DNA of 64,000 nt, taken from Ottelia alismoides (taxonomy: Eukaryota > Streptophyta > Magnoliopsida > Alismatales > Hydrocharitaceae). The stretch spans positions 248,001 through 312,000 of the forward strand of contig JAZKJV010011616.1 of assembly GCA_037367405.1 (NCBI GenBank). The letters are read 5' to 3'. Under the pieces are notes generated by a model, which was not told the DNA's origin, searched no databases, and saw only the letters and a list, made by a program, of their open reading frames with translations. Position 1 is the stretch's first letter. Every line of letters starts with the position of its first letter. The translations under genes and the position numbers were made by a program. This document shows positions 1 to 10,122 of this stretch, in pieces.

Positions 1-2677
1 AGATGTCGTAGTCAAGATATGCAGCTATAGCTAGCAGCGCCCTGATGGATTTAAGCATAGCCACAGGAGAGAATGTCTTATCGTAATCGATGCCTTCTCT
101 CTGTGTGTAGCCCTTGGCTACGAGCCGTGCCTTGAAAGTCTCTACTTTCCCATCAGGTCCCCTCTTTCTCTTGAAGATCCATTTGCACCCAATGGGTTTT
201 ACCCCTTTAGGTGGATCCTCTAGGGTCCATACACCATTCTTATGCATGGAGTCAATTTCTGACTTCATTGCTAGCATCCATCTATCCATGTCATGATCCG
301 CGAGTGCCTCATCAAATGAAGTAGGATCACAGTCAGTTTCACCTGACACATGGAATCCATACCTTTCAGGTGGTGCAACCACCCTCGAACTCCTTCGAAG
401 AGGTATGGGTGTATCATCTTTATTTACTTCTTCAGTTTCTGGTTCAGGAAGCTCAGAATCCTCAGGAGATTCAATGAGTTCCTTTACTTCATATTTATCT
501 TGACCCTTAAGGAAATCATTCTCCAGAAATTTCACATCTCTAGAAACAAAAACCTTCTGTGTCTCAGGGTCATAGAGTTGGTATCCAATACCATCTCTAA
601 CATACCCTATGAAGTAACACTCACGAGAGCGAGATTCTAGCTTGCTTGCATCCACATTCTTTGCATGGACCAAGCATCCCCAAACCCTCAAGTGATTAAC
701 ACTAGGTTTGGTTCCATACCAGAGCTCATGAGGAGTCTTAGGTACAGATTTGCTAGGAATCTTATTCAGGATATATATTGCAGTCTCTACTGCATATCCC
801 CAGAAACTAAGTGGTAAATGTGCTTTGCTCATCATTGAACGAACCATATCCATGATGGTTCTGTTGCGTCTTTCAGCAACACCATTATGTTGGGGAGTTC
901 CAGGAGGAGTGAGATTGGAAATAATTCCATTCTCTTTAAGGTATTCCTTAAATTCGTCTGATAGGTACTCGCCACCTCGATCAGATCGAATTCGTTTAAT
1001 CTTCCTATCGGTTTGGTTCTCAACCAAAGCCTTGAATTCTTTGAACTTTTCAAAGGTTTCAGATTTATGACGTAATAGGAAGATAAACCCGTATCGCGAA
1101 TGGTCATCAATAAACATCAAATAATATCGATATCCATTTCGGGTCGCGGTACTGAAGGGACCGCATACATCAGTATGTATTAGGTCAATAATACCTTCAC
1201 ATCTTGTAACCTTGTTACGAAAAGGCATCCTGGTCATTTTTCCTTGAATGCAATTCTTGCAAGTAGGCAAAGGTTGAACCTGTAAAAAGTCTAAAGGTCC
1301 ATCTTTAATTAATCTATTGATCTTATCAACAGACAAATGACCAAGCCTTTGATGCCAAATCTCATTTGAGATATTTTCATTCTCCCTGGATCTTTTAGGG
1401 TTTTTATTAGTGCTTGTAACATTCATAACACATTTATCAATGCACAATTCATAGAGTCCTCCAGAAGTCAAAATACCATCTGTAATATATTTATCATAAC
1501 GGTTTATGACTAATTTATTACAGAACAGGAATGAATACCCACTTCTAACTAACTTAGATACAGATATTAGATTCCTTCTGACTTCAGGTACATAAAGACA
1601 CTCTTTAAGTACTAGGACTCTACCACTAGATAATGATAGTCGACAAGTCCCGACGGCGACTGCTGCAACACTTGCATCAGATCCCATCTGGATGACTATC
1701 TCCCCTTCTTCAAGCTGTCTAGTTTCCTGAAACAAATGCAACAAATTGCATACATGAACAAAAGCACCAGAATCAACTACCCAACTTCCTTCTCGTCCAA
1801 CGAGAAAGCTGGTTTCAATGATGAATGTAGATTTCATACCTGCTGGGGCTTTACCTTTGTCGACCGACTTCAGGTAATCCGGGCAATTACGCCTCCAGTG
1901 CCCCGGCTTCTTGCAGTGGTGACAGACGTCGGTTTTCTTTGAAGCCATTAAAGTGGATGCATTGGAAGACGAGGCAACACTTTGTCCCTTCTTCTTTCTC
2001 TTCTGGGCCGGGCCCTTCCGAGAACCTTGCTTCCGACCGCGCTTCCCTTTGACCTGTGCAACCATTGCAGTGCCAGAGGGACCATCTTTCTTCATTACGT
2101 CTTCTGCAGACTTTAATGCAGCAAGAAGCCCAGCATTTGTCAGTTCCAGCTTATTCATGTGGAATGACACTACAAAGTTATTGAAAGATTTGGGCAATGA
2201 CAGCAGAATGAAATCAGATTGCATGTCTGCATCCATCGTCGCCCCCAGAGTCTCAAGCTCTGACAAGTACCCAAACATTTTGAGTACATGATCGCGGACC
2301 GAGGTCCCTTCCTGCATCTTGCAGCGAAGAAGATCTTTCATAACATTGTACCGCTGGGTGCGGTTAATGTCACCAAACATATCCTTTAGATTCTGCATGA
2401 TATCCTGGCAAGTACTCATCTCCACATGTTGCTTCTGAAGAACATTGGAGAGAGAACCCAAGATATAGCATCTAGCCAAGACATGATCTTCATCATACTT
2501 GTCATTATATGCTTTGTCTTCCTTAGATTTAGGGTTTTCAAGTTTGTTTTCATGGAGCACATAACTGATGCGCTCTGCCGAAAGCACAAGCTCCAAATTA
2601 CGAATCCAATCCGAGTAATTTTGTCCGGTCAATTGGTTGACCTCCAGAAGCCTGTTCAGTGGGTTCATGGCCTTCAT
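1..2677 (-). CDS. copia-1 gag-pol polyprotein, 5' part (runs off left edge)
   Basis: The minus-strand frame stays open for 892 codons from the ATG at 2677 to the window edge, so its stop lies outside. Seen in order: a UBN2-type gag, a basic stretch, a CCHC zinc knuckle starting at Cys252 (CHHCKKPGHWRRNC), the aspartic protease core DSGA at Asp302, a GAG-pre-integrase segment with an LGHLS motif, the integrase core with Asp503, Asp566 and Glu602 (D-X35-E), and the start of reverse transcriptase (WIFKRK, then MLKSIRALLA). The order PR-IN-RT defines Ty1/copia. The family product makes virus-like particles and copies the element's RNA into DNA for insertion. The protease reads DSGAFVHVC where DSGA(T/S)xH is usual. 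The start is the first ATG after a likely splice acceptor; a second ATG lies three codons on. All motifs share one frame, so this copy could be recent. The lineage looks Angela/TAR/Tork-like, which is an impression only. Confidence 0.93.
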   Translation of the reverse strand, partial: MKAMNPLNRLLEVNQLTGQNYSDWIRNLELVLSAERISYVLHENKLENPKSKEDKAYNDKYDEDHVLARCYILGSLSNVLQKQHVEMSTCQDIMQNLKDMFGDINRTQRYNVMKDLLRCKMQEGTSVRDHVLKMFGYLSELETLGATMDADMQSDFILLSLPKSFNNFVVSFHMNKLELTNAGLLAALKSAEDVMKKDGPSGTAMVAQVKGKRGRKQGSRKGPAQKRKKKGQSVASSSNASTLMASKKTDVCHHCKKPGHWRRNCPDYLKSVDKGKAPAGMKSTFIIETSFLVGREGSWVVDSGAFVHVCNLLHLFQETRQLEEGEIVIQMGSDASVAAVAVGTCRLSLSSGRVLVLKECLYVPEVRRNLISVSKLVRSGYSFLFCNKLVINRYDKYITDGILTSGGLYELCIDKCVMNVTSTNKNPKRSRENENISNEIWHQRLGHLSVDKINRLIKDGPLDFLQVQPLPTCKNCIQGKMTRMPFRNKVTRCEGIIDLIHTDVCGPFSTATRNGYRYYLMFIDDHSRYGFIFLLRHKSETFEKFKEFKALVENQTDRKIKRIRSDRGGEYLSDEFKEYLKENGIISNLTPPGTPQHNGVAERRNRTIMDMVRSMMSKAHLPLSFWGYAVETAIYILNKIPSKSVPKTPHELWYGTKPSVNHLRVWGCLVHAKNVDASKLESRSRECYFIGYVRDGIGYQLYDPETQKVFVSRDVKFLENDFLKGQDKYEVKELIESPEDSELPEPETEEVNKDDTPIPLRRSSRVVAPPERYGFHVSGETDCDPTSFDEALADHDMDRWMLAMKSEIDSMHKNGVWTLEDPPKGVKPIGCKWIFKRKRGPDGKVETFKARLVAKGYTQREGIDYDKTFSPVAMLKSIRALLAIAAYLDYDI

Positions 2678-4395
2678 TTTCTGAAATTGAGAATGCACTA
2701 TATGAGAACATATAAAAATATATTTAATTTTATTTGATTAAGGCATTTCAAATCAAATTAGTCTTGCTATGTCAACTATGAAAGCTTATTCCCTTATTCA
2801 CTTTCAAAGTAGGAGATATACTTACCGATATATCTCAAGCAAGAACTGGGATCTCCTCTTTATCTTTGTTACATCCCAATAATATGAGAAACTGTAACTC
2901 CAATAAAGAGAAGCGGGAACACATTCCGCCTTGCAAGTCCAACTTGCATTCCCAATTCGGTCTTTAATACCCAGGCCCACCACCCCTAAGGTGATGTTGA
3001 CCTGTCATTAATTGAACCAACCGTCAACAGGATTAGAACTCGCTATACGCAATCCAATATCGCCCCAATAATATGAGGATCCGATATTGGGGTCACTACG
3101 CATACGGCCTTACTCTTTCGAGAAGCAAAGAGTCCGATCCAGATGCGCTTGTATATAGTAGCTGTCACTACGTACAGGCGTCTCCTATATACAATCCCTG
3201 GCGACGGAAACCCTTCGCCTTGATGGGAAACCATGGATGTCACTTATGTGATCCTCCACCTCTTATTCAAATTCAATTAATTACTATGAATCACATTCAT
3301 ATAATTAATTCTTCCAAAGGAATTATTAACTCTAATCATATTAGAGTATTCTCAATTGGATATAATTAACTTAATCATATTAAATTAATTATCAATCCAA
3401 TTTAATCAATCAAACTTAATTTTATGCTTGAATATGCATATATGATATTATTCTCAAAGTACGTATTAATTCGAATTTTAATAATTAGAAAAAATACATC
3501 ATAATCCCTCAGACATTATCCCGGCCCTACCCGCTGTCATGGCCAGTACCGACGGGAGTGGGGCGGACCACATACGTTGCAACCCGCTGACCAGCGATCC
3601 CCGACTAGACACCATATCCACCTCGGGAAAGGATAATGCCAAATTGATTACTTTGTACTTGAGATGATCATCGGTTCTTCAACCGAAATTATACCATATA
3701 GTAATCAAAACAATTTTGATTTTAAGGAAATTTGCTAGGCAAATTCCCAAGCCCTATTCAAGCAAGAAGTTTGATGATTGTAATTCCAATTAAGGTTTAG
3801 ATCAAATCTAATCATCTAATTGGTTGGGGCCAAGTCAATTAGGCAAATAATCATGTTTCAATATTTCACAAATATTTTTCAAGATTATTTCACGAAATTA
3901 ACAATTAATTTCTCTAATTGACAATCACTTGGTTCTAGATTAGGAAAGCAATTTCAGCAGTGACCCCTACTTACTAAAATTGGCATATCTCAATCATATT
4001 AAATCCAAATTAAGCAAAGTCAATTTCTAAAGTTTGCTAATTTGATTTAGGACAGAACCTAAGTGGTGTTTCACGCATTTCGAGGCAAGTCTAAACAGTA
4101 ATTAACATTTTAATCACGTTCAGATTCACAGTTCCCGCAACAGTGCATACATGTCCATTAAAACGACCATATCTCGAGCATACGAAATCCGATTTACGCA
4201 AACTCAGATCCTATGGTTTCCTTATTTAATGGGGAACATAATCCAAGTATAAAATTCGTGTTTAAACAATTTAAACAGTGCCGAATTTCTTTACTAAACA
4301 GATCTGAGAAATCAAATGCGATGAAAACTTTCGCGACCTTAGCGAACCCAAGTCGTCCTTGGTTAACGAATCACTATTCGAAACCGTCGACTTAA
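2678..4395 (-). other. copia-1 untranslated leader between primer site and gag
   Basis: This 1.7-kb stretch between the primer binding site and the gag start has no long frame. It is recognisable in reverse orientation within copia-2 (about 32700-34301), for example the blocks around 3070-3240 and 4120-4250. It is therefore part of the element and not host DNA. It probably holds packaging and translation signals, but none can be assigned. Confidence 0.8.
2681..2825 (-). other. putative leader intron of copia-1
   Basis: On the minus strand a consensus donor, CG|GTAAGTATATCTCC, starts at 2825 and an acceptor, CTCAATTTCAG, ends at 2681, four bases before the gag ATG. The 145-bp interval is AT-rich as plant introns are. 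copia-2 has the same donor and acceptor context 139 bp apart at 34163-34301. Splicing is inferred and has not been shown. Confidence 0.5.
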
Positions 4396-4408
4396 GGCTC
4401 TGATACCA
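4396..4408 (-). other. primer binding site, initiator tRNA-Met type
   Basis: The minus strand reads TGGTATCAGAGCC, the standard plant copia primer site complementary to the 3' end of initiator methionine tRNA. It lies two bases from the LTR end at 4411. It fixes the LTR edge and the direction of the element. Confidence 0.95.
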
Positions 4409-4410
4409 CT

Positions 4411-6913
4411 TGAAGGATATGGAGAGATCCTCAAGCGCATCACGGAAACGTGAGCGTCGTATCGGATACGACGAAGAACGACTAGTCGCACTAGTTGTTC
4501 GGTGCAGCTGAATTTAAAAAATTTTATTCGATGAAACCACATGATCCAAAAAACATTCTCGGATCGTTTCATCTATAACCACAGCAAGTATAATGCAATA
4601 CCTCTTGAAGCGTGGTTGATCGAGTCTCTAAGAGAAGAGACCTCCTGTCTCAAGTCTGATCGTCGGAGAGATCGCTTGCGAGCGCGGGGATGAACCGCGG
4701 TGTCCTCGCAATCCAAGAAGTTGATCCAAGCGCGGTTGCTCCTGATCTCGTCGCACGAGATCGAACGTCTCCTTCGTGGGCGAAGCACTTGAAGTAGACG
4801 GAGAACCGCAGAGCGTCGAAGCGGTAGCACGAAGGCGAAGGCGACGACGATTCCCTCCACTTGGGTGGACGGCCACCAAGAGGAAGAGGGAGAGAGGGCT
4901 GTCGAGTATGAGAGAAAGAGAGAGAGAGAGATTTGCTACAATAGCATGTGTAAAGAGAGAGCCAAGAGTGCCTCTCTATTTATAGGGTTTTGGGATCCAT
5001 GGATCTCAATCCATGTGTCACATAAAATCAATGGTTGAGATTGATTTATGTCAATCCAATGGTCAAGATTGTTGTTGGTAAAAGCCAATAACTTGTGATT
5101 TAATTTGATAAAATATATTTGATAAATCAAATAAATATTAATACCAAATCTAAATCAATCAAATAAGAGAGAGAGAAGACAAAGGAGATACTCTCCTTAT
5201 TTGGAAGAGGGGACGGCCACCAATTCCCCAAGGGAATTGAGTGCCGCCCCCCTCATTCCAAATGAGGAGTCCAATCTCCTTATTTTTCTCTCTACTTATT
5301 TTACCAACAACAATTTGTTGATATATTAATTCACCAAAATAATTCTCAATTGATTTTGGGATTATTGCAATCTTGACATTGGAATATAGTGAATTAAATC
5401 CACAACCCAAAACAAAATGTAATTTACATTTTCAATTAATTAAACAATGTGTATCCAATACACATTAATAATTAATCTACTAATATAAATTATATTGAAC
5501 TCTCTCTAATACATTATAAATCACATTTATAATATATTAGGAATAATTGGATATTACTATCCACATTATTCTTATCCATAATAATTAAATCACATTTAAT
5601 TATATTGGATAATTTCTCATACATCATTATAATTAAATCACATTTAATTATCAACTTCTCTTTGCTTAGATCTTATGGAATTGCTCTTAAACCATTTAAG
5701 AACAATGCTAATTCTCCTCAGATACTTGGAGATAAGGACAGGGCGATTATATTGTTCCACGTATAGTGACTTGGATATTGAGATCACATCTCAAATCCAG
5801 ATCCCATGGACCTCTCATAGATGTTTGATTAAATCAAGACCGTAAATCTAATCTTCTCATTGCATCTGAATCTCATTCAGATCAATGTCCAGCACATGGA
5901 CTAAGATTAGGTCACTTCTCTCATGAGAGGAGTCACTAAAATCCAGACCTGTTTCATCACTCCCTCGGAATGGAAGCGTCATGGTTATACAATCGTTTAT
6001 GATCAAATCACCCTTCAGGTATTCCTAATACCTGCACATCCTGCATACTGGAAGACTCATGATCATCATGAAGATAAAGATCACTTTTACACTGTCATCT
6101 TCATAGTCTGATCATTAAGTTTCTCAATCTTGGTCCTTGGGATATGGTACAGATCATATGCTTTCACAAAGCATATATCTTACCTTCAAATTCATATCAT
6201 GCTTCTAAAGCACGATGACCATGCATGGAATTTGGTCAACCCCAATACCTCATGAGTGAGCTCATGTCTCCCGGTTCACAAGTGAACCTGTATGATCCCT
6301 TTGAGAGATCATATTACTCATATGCCCTTACATGCACACCAGCTCGCCAGTGTATAGACCTTGATTAGGTCATCAACCTATTGGTCTGCCAAATATACAT
6401 GCTCAGACATATAGTAATATATCTGTCTCTGGTCAGAGGATGTTTGCCTGTGATGTGACAGTATTCATCATAGGTCTTTGGTTATCTCGATCTCGTTAAG
6501 TCAACTCATTGACTTAACTAATCTGATACCTCCGAATCAATATTCCTATGCAGAGGACCTGCATCAAGAGGTCGATCAGATATCAGTCTAATGAGATGGG
6601 ATTGCCATCTCCCACTCAGACTGGAGATCACTACTTGTTAATCATTGATGATGCTTGATGAGTCCTCTATCTAACTCCTTAGATATTCATCCAAGCATCA
6701 GCCTCTATGATTCAATCATTGAATCAACAGCTGTATGATTATCAAGTTGGCCATGGTACATAACCCTTATTGTACAGAGGGACCTTATAGTGCATTCATT
6801 CATTCAATATCAGAAAGGGAGTGAAACAAAAATCAATAACTTTTATTGATGAATCATTTATTACAATAACATTTATTGTAGGAATGATTCGCCTCGGGCT
6901 CACATTGCTAACA
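4411..6913 (-). mobile_element. copia-1 5' LTR (2503 bp)
   Basis: Read on the minus strand the LTR starts TGTTAGCAATGTGAGCCC and ends CATATCCTTCA, giving TG...CA termini next to the primer site. The copia-2 LTRs have matching ends, TGTTGGACATGCGAGCCC at 30118 and CATATCCTTCA at 57949-57959, in the opposite orientation. The U3 part (about 5400-5680) repeats short near-palindromes of the form ATTAAATGTGATTTAAT. The 3' LTR lies beyond the left edge, so the target duplication (GTTTT would be the right-hand copy) cannot be checked. Confidence 0.9.
4977..5016 (-). promoter_or_regulatory. copia-1 LTR TATA box and adjoining palindrome
   Basis: The minus strand has TATAAATA at 4984-4977. Just upstream, at 4997-5016, is a near-perfect palindrome of two CCATGGAT half-sites around a 4-bp spacer. 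The same pair, with the palindrome 12 bp before the TATA box, occurs in the copia-2 5' LTR (32141-32160, TATA at 32173-32180), and the palindrome recurs in its 3' LTR (57775-57794). Transcription probably starts about 30 bp beyond the TATA box. The role of the palindrome is unknown. Confidence 0.65.
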
Positions 6914-7622
6914 GTTTTATTCATTAGAAACGTTGTAATTATGTAGTTTATTATACTTTATGATATATTTGTTAAGGATACATTATCTGATGTGGTGTTA
7001 AAATGATCGTGTAGTGGTGAGTATATGATATTGCCATTATCATGTTTATTGCAACTGAATTTGATGTTTGAATTCTGGATTATCCCATTGTCAAATTTTG
7101 ATGCAATTGTAATAGCATCAGCACATCCGAAAGCATCGGCAACAATGAACTATTTTCGACGATCAATAAACCATTGATAATGTGTGTACATTACTCAACG
7201 GATTTCTTGACCGCCGACTAAATATATTTTCAGCAGTTGCCAAACTACCGCAACCTATCCGCATACTTGAAGCAATCTACGTGGTTGTAGCAGTCGATAT
7301 GTTTGATCGTTGTTAAATGACCACAACAAGTGTATTACATAGTAATTGTTATACATTTTACATACTAACTGTATGCATGTGTATTATAATTAGTAATTTA
7401 ATTACGTACTAATTGTATTATTATGTTGATGATAACAAACTTTGTTACTACAGATAGTATTGCAAATTTCATGATAAGTTATCTCCAAATATGATGCACA
7501 AAAGAGCAACCTAATGGAGAATTTATCGAGAACAATAAAGCCTTATTCAATGGACACACTAAAAGTTGTGGACAAAGTCAAGAAGGAAAAAAAAGACTTT
7601 TGTAACAAGCATATGTAAAATG

Positions 7623-7625
<3 letters not shown>
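6914..7625. other. gene-free sequence right of copia-1
   Basis: AT-rich sequence with no frame or terminal repeat I can support. It starts with GTTTT, which should be the target duplication of copia-1 if its other copy lies left of the window. Confidence 0.6.

Positions 7626-7680
<55 letters not shown>
7626..7680. repeat. (AT)n microsatellite
   Basis: About 27 uninterrupted AT units directly border the foldback element that starts at 7681. Confidence 0.98.
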
Positions 7681-7682
<2 letters not shown>

Positions 7683-8049
7683 AAAAAATGGGGCTGCCCC
7701 CTAGGGGCAGCCAACATGGCTGCCCCCGCCCCCATTTTTCCTCAATTTTTTTATTTTTTTTGAAAAATAACACCGTATATATTCATCCCTATATCCCTCC
7801 TATATGTCATTCGAATTTCGTCAGAAACAGAGACTCCTACGGCCTCCATCGAGATGATGTCGATTTAAAAAATTCTGTTACCGTTAAAAAATGACTGTCT
7901 GGATGGAGACCGTAGGAGTCTCTGTTTCTGACGAAATTCGAATGGTATATAGGAGGGATATAGGGATGAATATACATGGTGCTATTTTAAAAAAAAAATA
8001 AAAAAATTTGGCAAAATAAGGTGGGGGCAGCCAGGGGCAGCCACATATG

Positions 8050-8053
<4 letters not shown>
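7681..8053. mobile_element. foldback MITE M1 inside a TA microsatellite
   Basis: Two inverted arms of roughly 100 bp or more (about 7770-7855 and 7895-7980) pair almost perfectly around a loop of about 45 bp. The outer ends carry G/C-rich blocks related to GGGGCAGCC, themselves inverted. (AT)n flanks both sides. There is no coding capacity. The setting resembles Micron, a MITE described in rice that inserts into TA microsatellites; the assignment rests on setting and not on sequence matching. Confidence 0.8.

Positions 8054-8116
<63 letters not shown>
8054..8116. repeat. (TA)n microsatellite between M1 and M2
   Basis: A long uninterrupted TA run, then GTATAT, separates two foldback elements. 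Confidence 0.95.
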
Positions 8117-8481
8117 GGGGACGGGGAGCCTGCACCTTGGGGTGTAGGAAACTCCCTGCACCCACCCCATTTTTCGATTATTTTTTATTTGTTTTTTGAA
8201 TTAAAAGTTAGGGGGATTTACTTAATATGTTGAGGGGAATAAAACATTCCTAACATGTTCATCTAGACAGGGTCGATTTCAGCAATTCTGAAACCGTTAA
8301 AATTGAGTAGTCTTGATGGCGATGCTAGAAGTCTCGAATTAAGTTGAATTTGTAATGACAACATGGTGATACATGGTGATCTAAATCTCCCAAGGTTTCA
8401 TATCAAAAAAATCAAAAAATAATGACAAATTAGGCCGGGTGTAGGGAGTTTCCTACACCCGCCGGTTAGGGTCCTTTTCCC
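8117..8481. mobile_element. foldback MITE M2 with hairpin ends
   Basis: Each end has a short hairpin: GGGTGTAGGAAACTCCCTGCACCC-like near 8139-8164 and a matching GGGTGTAGGGAGTTTCCTACACCC-like block near 8437-8461 (each shortly palindromic). TA runs flank the element. The centre carries the block ATTCTGAAACCGTTAAAAT shared with M1, M3 and M4. There is no open frame. Confidence 0.8.
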
Positions 8482-8514
<33 letters not shown>

Positions 8515-8518
8515 TGAG
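8482..8518. repeat. (TA)n(GA)n microsatellite between M2 and M3
   Basis: A short TA run is followed by about nine GA units. Confidence 0.9.
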
Positions 8519-8520
8519 AA

Positions 8521-8881
8521 AAGGGAGCCTACACCCAGGGGTGTAGGTAACTACTTACACCCGACTCATTTTTTCATAGATTTTTGATTTTTTTGAAATG
8601 AAATCTTGGGGGAATTAGATCACTATGTACCACCATGGTGTCATTCAAAATTCAACTTAATTCGAGACTCCTACCATCTTCATCAAGACTATCAAATTTT
8701 AACGGTCTCAGAATTACTGAAATTGACCCCTTCTAGAGTTGCATGAAACTTGAAACACATATTCCTCTCAATATATTAAGAAAATCCCCCTAAGGTTTCA
8801 TTCAAAAAAACTCAAAAATCATGGAAAAAAAGGCCAGGTGTAGGTAGTTACCTACACCCTGGGCTTAGGCTCCCAGCTCCC
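8521..8881. mobile_element. foldback MITE M3 with hairpin ends
   Basis: Same design as M2 in inverted orientation: end hairpins of the type GGGTGTAGGTAACTAC and its complement near 8539-8562 and 8838-8859, a central AACGGTCTCAGAATTACTGA block, and TATATATA on the right. It is non-coding. Confidence 0.8.
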
Positions 8882-9109
8882 ATATATATATCCTATAAAT
8901 AGGAGAAACTTCAAATGAGTCAGGGTCTCACCAATATTATAGTGAGCCCTCAATCTCGTCCTTTTATTTTTGATCATATGGCTGGATCTAATGATGCATT
9001 AATTAACTTAATTTAATTATTGATAACCTATTTTGGTCATTTTCGTCACAATCTAAATATAGAATGTGATAATTATTTGACCTAATATCTCTCCTTCTCT
9101 TTCCATTAA

Positions 9110-9465
9110 TTGATGATGCCCCCTCCCTCCTCTCTCTCAGGATTTGTCGTCGTCGTGGTGGATGGCGGTGGACCTCGCGCGGGATGAGGGGTAACACACA
9201 CCCCTGGTGGTGACACATGCTCTCCTCCATGCAGTGGTCGACGGAGGGGCTGAGCGGCTGCGAACTGCAAGCGATGGAGGTTCGGAGCAGAGCAGCCGTG
9301 GTGGGCGTGGATGGCGACTCTTCTCCTCCGATGGCGGTAAACGTCGACGGTGGCAGATGCGGTGGAGATATCAATCAGCGACAGGTTCCAGACACGATGG
9401 AGGTGTTGCATTGAGCAATGGTCGGCGGTGAAGGCGGTTGTGGTCACGATTGTGAGGTAATGCAC
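9110..9465. other. GC-rich insert inside the TIR element, origin unknown
   Basis: This block is far richer in G and C than its AT-rich surroundings and is open on both strands for 60 to 120 codons. That is what a captured gene fragment would look like. No domain is recognisable in any frame, so no product is called. Confidence 0.4.
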
Positions 9466-9484
9466 GGATTTACGTTGTGGTTTA

Positions 9485-9970
9485 ATAATTTACATAATTG
9501 ACCTTTCGATTTACATATTGATTCATTTTTTTACAAATCTCATTGTTGTTTTATCTTATTTTGCAGATCTCTCCGTGAATTTTACAATAGAGCGTGATAC
9601 AGTTACGAAGTGTTACATAAAATTTACAAAATGAATATATACATTTACAAAAAAAAGACCGAAGTTTACAAAGAGGATAATTACTCTTACAAAAATTCAT
9701 TGGAGTTTTACAAAATGAATGTACCCATTTACAAAGTGGAAATACCAATTTACAAAAGAAAATGTGAAAAATGAAATCATTAAACAAAATACAAAAAGAA
9801 AATACATTTTCACAAAATTCGTGGACGTTTACAAAGATATGGTTGAACCCAATTCATTCAGCGCAAAATTGGAAAATGCCCAGTAAACGTATGATTCAAA
9901 AATACCAAATCCAGAAAACATTAAATGGTAATTCAAATCCATTAAATGAAATTCGAATTTACAAAAAAAA
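9485..9970. repeat. cluster of TTTACAAA motifs
   Basis: At least ten copies of TTTACA, mostly extended to TTTACAAA, recur every 20 to 40 bp, all in the same orientation. Clustered subterminal motifs of this kind serve as transposase binding sites in several DNA transposon families; here that is inference. The repeats give an artificial minus-strand frame rich in FCK. Confidence 0.7.
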
Positions 9971-10076
9971 TGAGATGACGGAAATACCCTTTTGGATAAT
10001 ATTTTTGATGCAACCGTCAGCTTGTAATGGCTCACCACAATATTGGTGAGACCCCACCTCATTTGAAAGGGCCCCT

Positions 10077-10122
10077 ATATATAGGCATATTATGTACTAT
10101 ATATATAGGCATATTATGTACA
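10077..10122. repeat. tandem duplication of a 24-bp unit
   Basis: TATATAGGCATATTATGTAC occurs twice in direct tandem at the right edge of the TIR element. Confidence 0.85.

Larger units (their letters stand above)
8892..10085. mobile_element. 1.2-kb element with about 57-bp terminal inverted repeats
   Basis: The left end (8892-8948) starts CCTATAAATAGG and continues through TTCAAATGAG and GGTCTCACCAATATT. The right end (about 10027-10085), read in reverse, starts CCTATATATAGG and carries the same blocks in the same order. Both ends also hold a small inverted repeat, GGCTCACTATAATATTGGTGAG-like. No target duplication is clear beyond the TA-rich setting. The interior has a GC-rich part (about 9110-9465) and a part rich in TTTACAAA. 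No transposase is present, so it would be non-autonomous; the superfamily is not identified. Confidence 0.75.

Noticed and set aside
832..1110. A 92-codon minus-strand frame
   Set aside because: It is the integrase region of copia-1 read in the wrong frame.
7543..8170. Frames with long Tyr-Ile runs
   Set aside because: Translation of TA microsatellites in both directions.
9003..9465. Frames of 119 and 123 codons on the minus strand
   Set aside because: GC-rich low-complexity sequence open in several frames; no domain. Noted only as a possible captured fragment.
9551..9787. A Cys-rich minus-strand frame with repeated FCK, like a metal-binding peptide
   Set aside because: The repeats are the DNA motif TTTACAAA read in reverse, and spacing varies out of frame.
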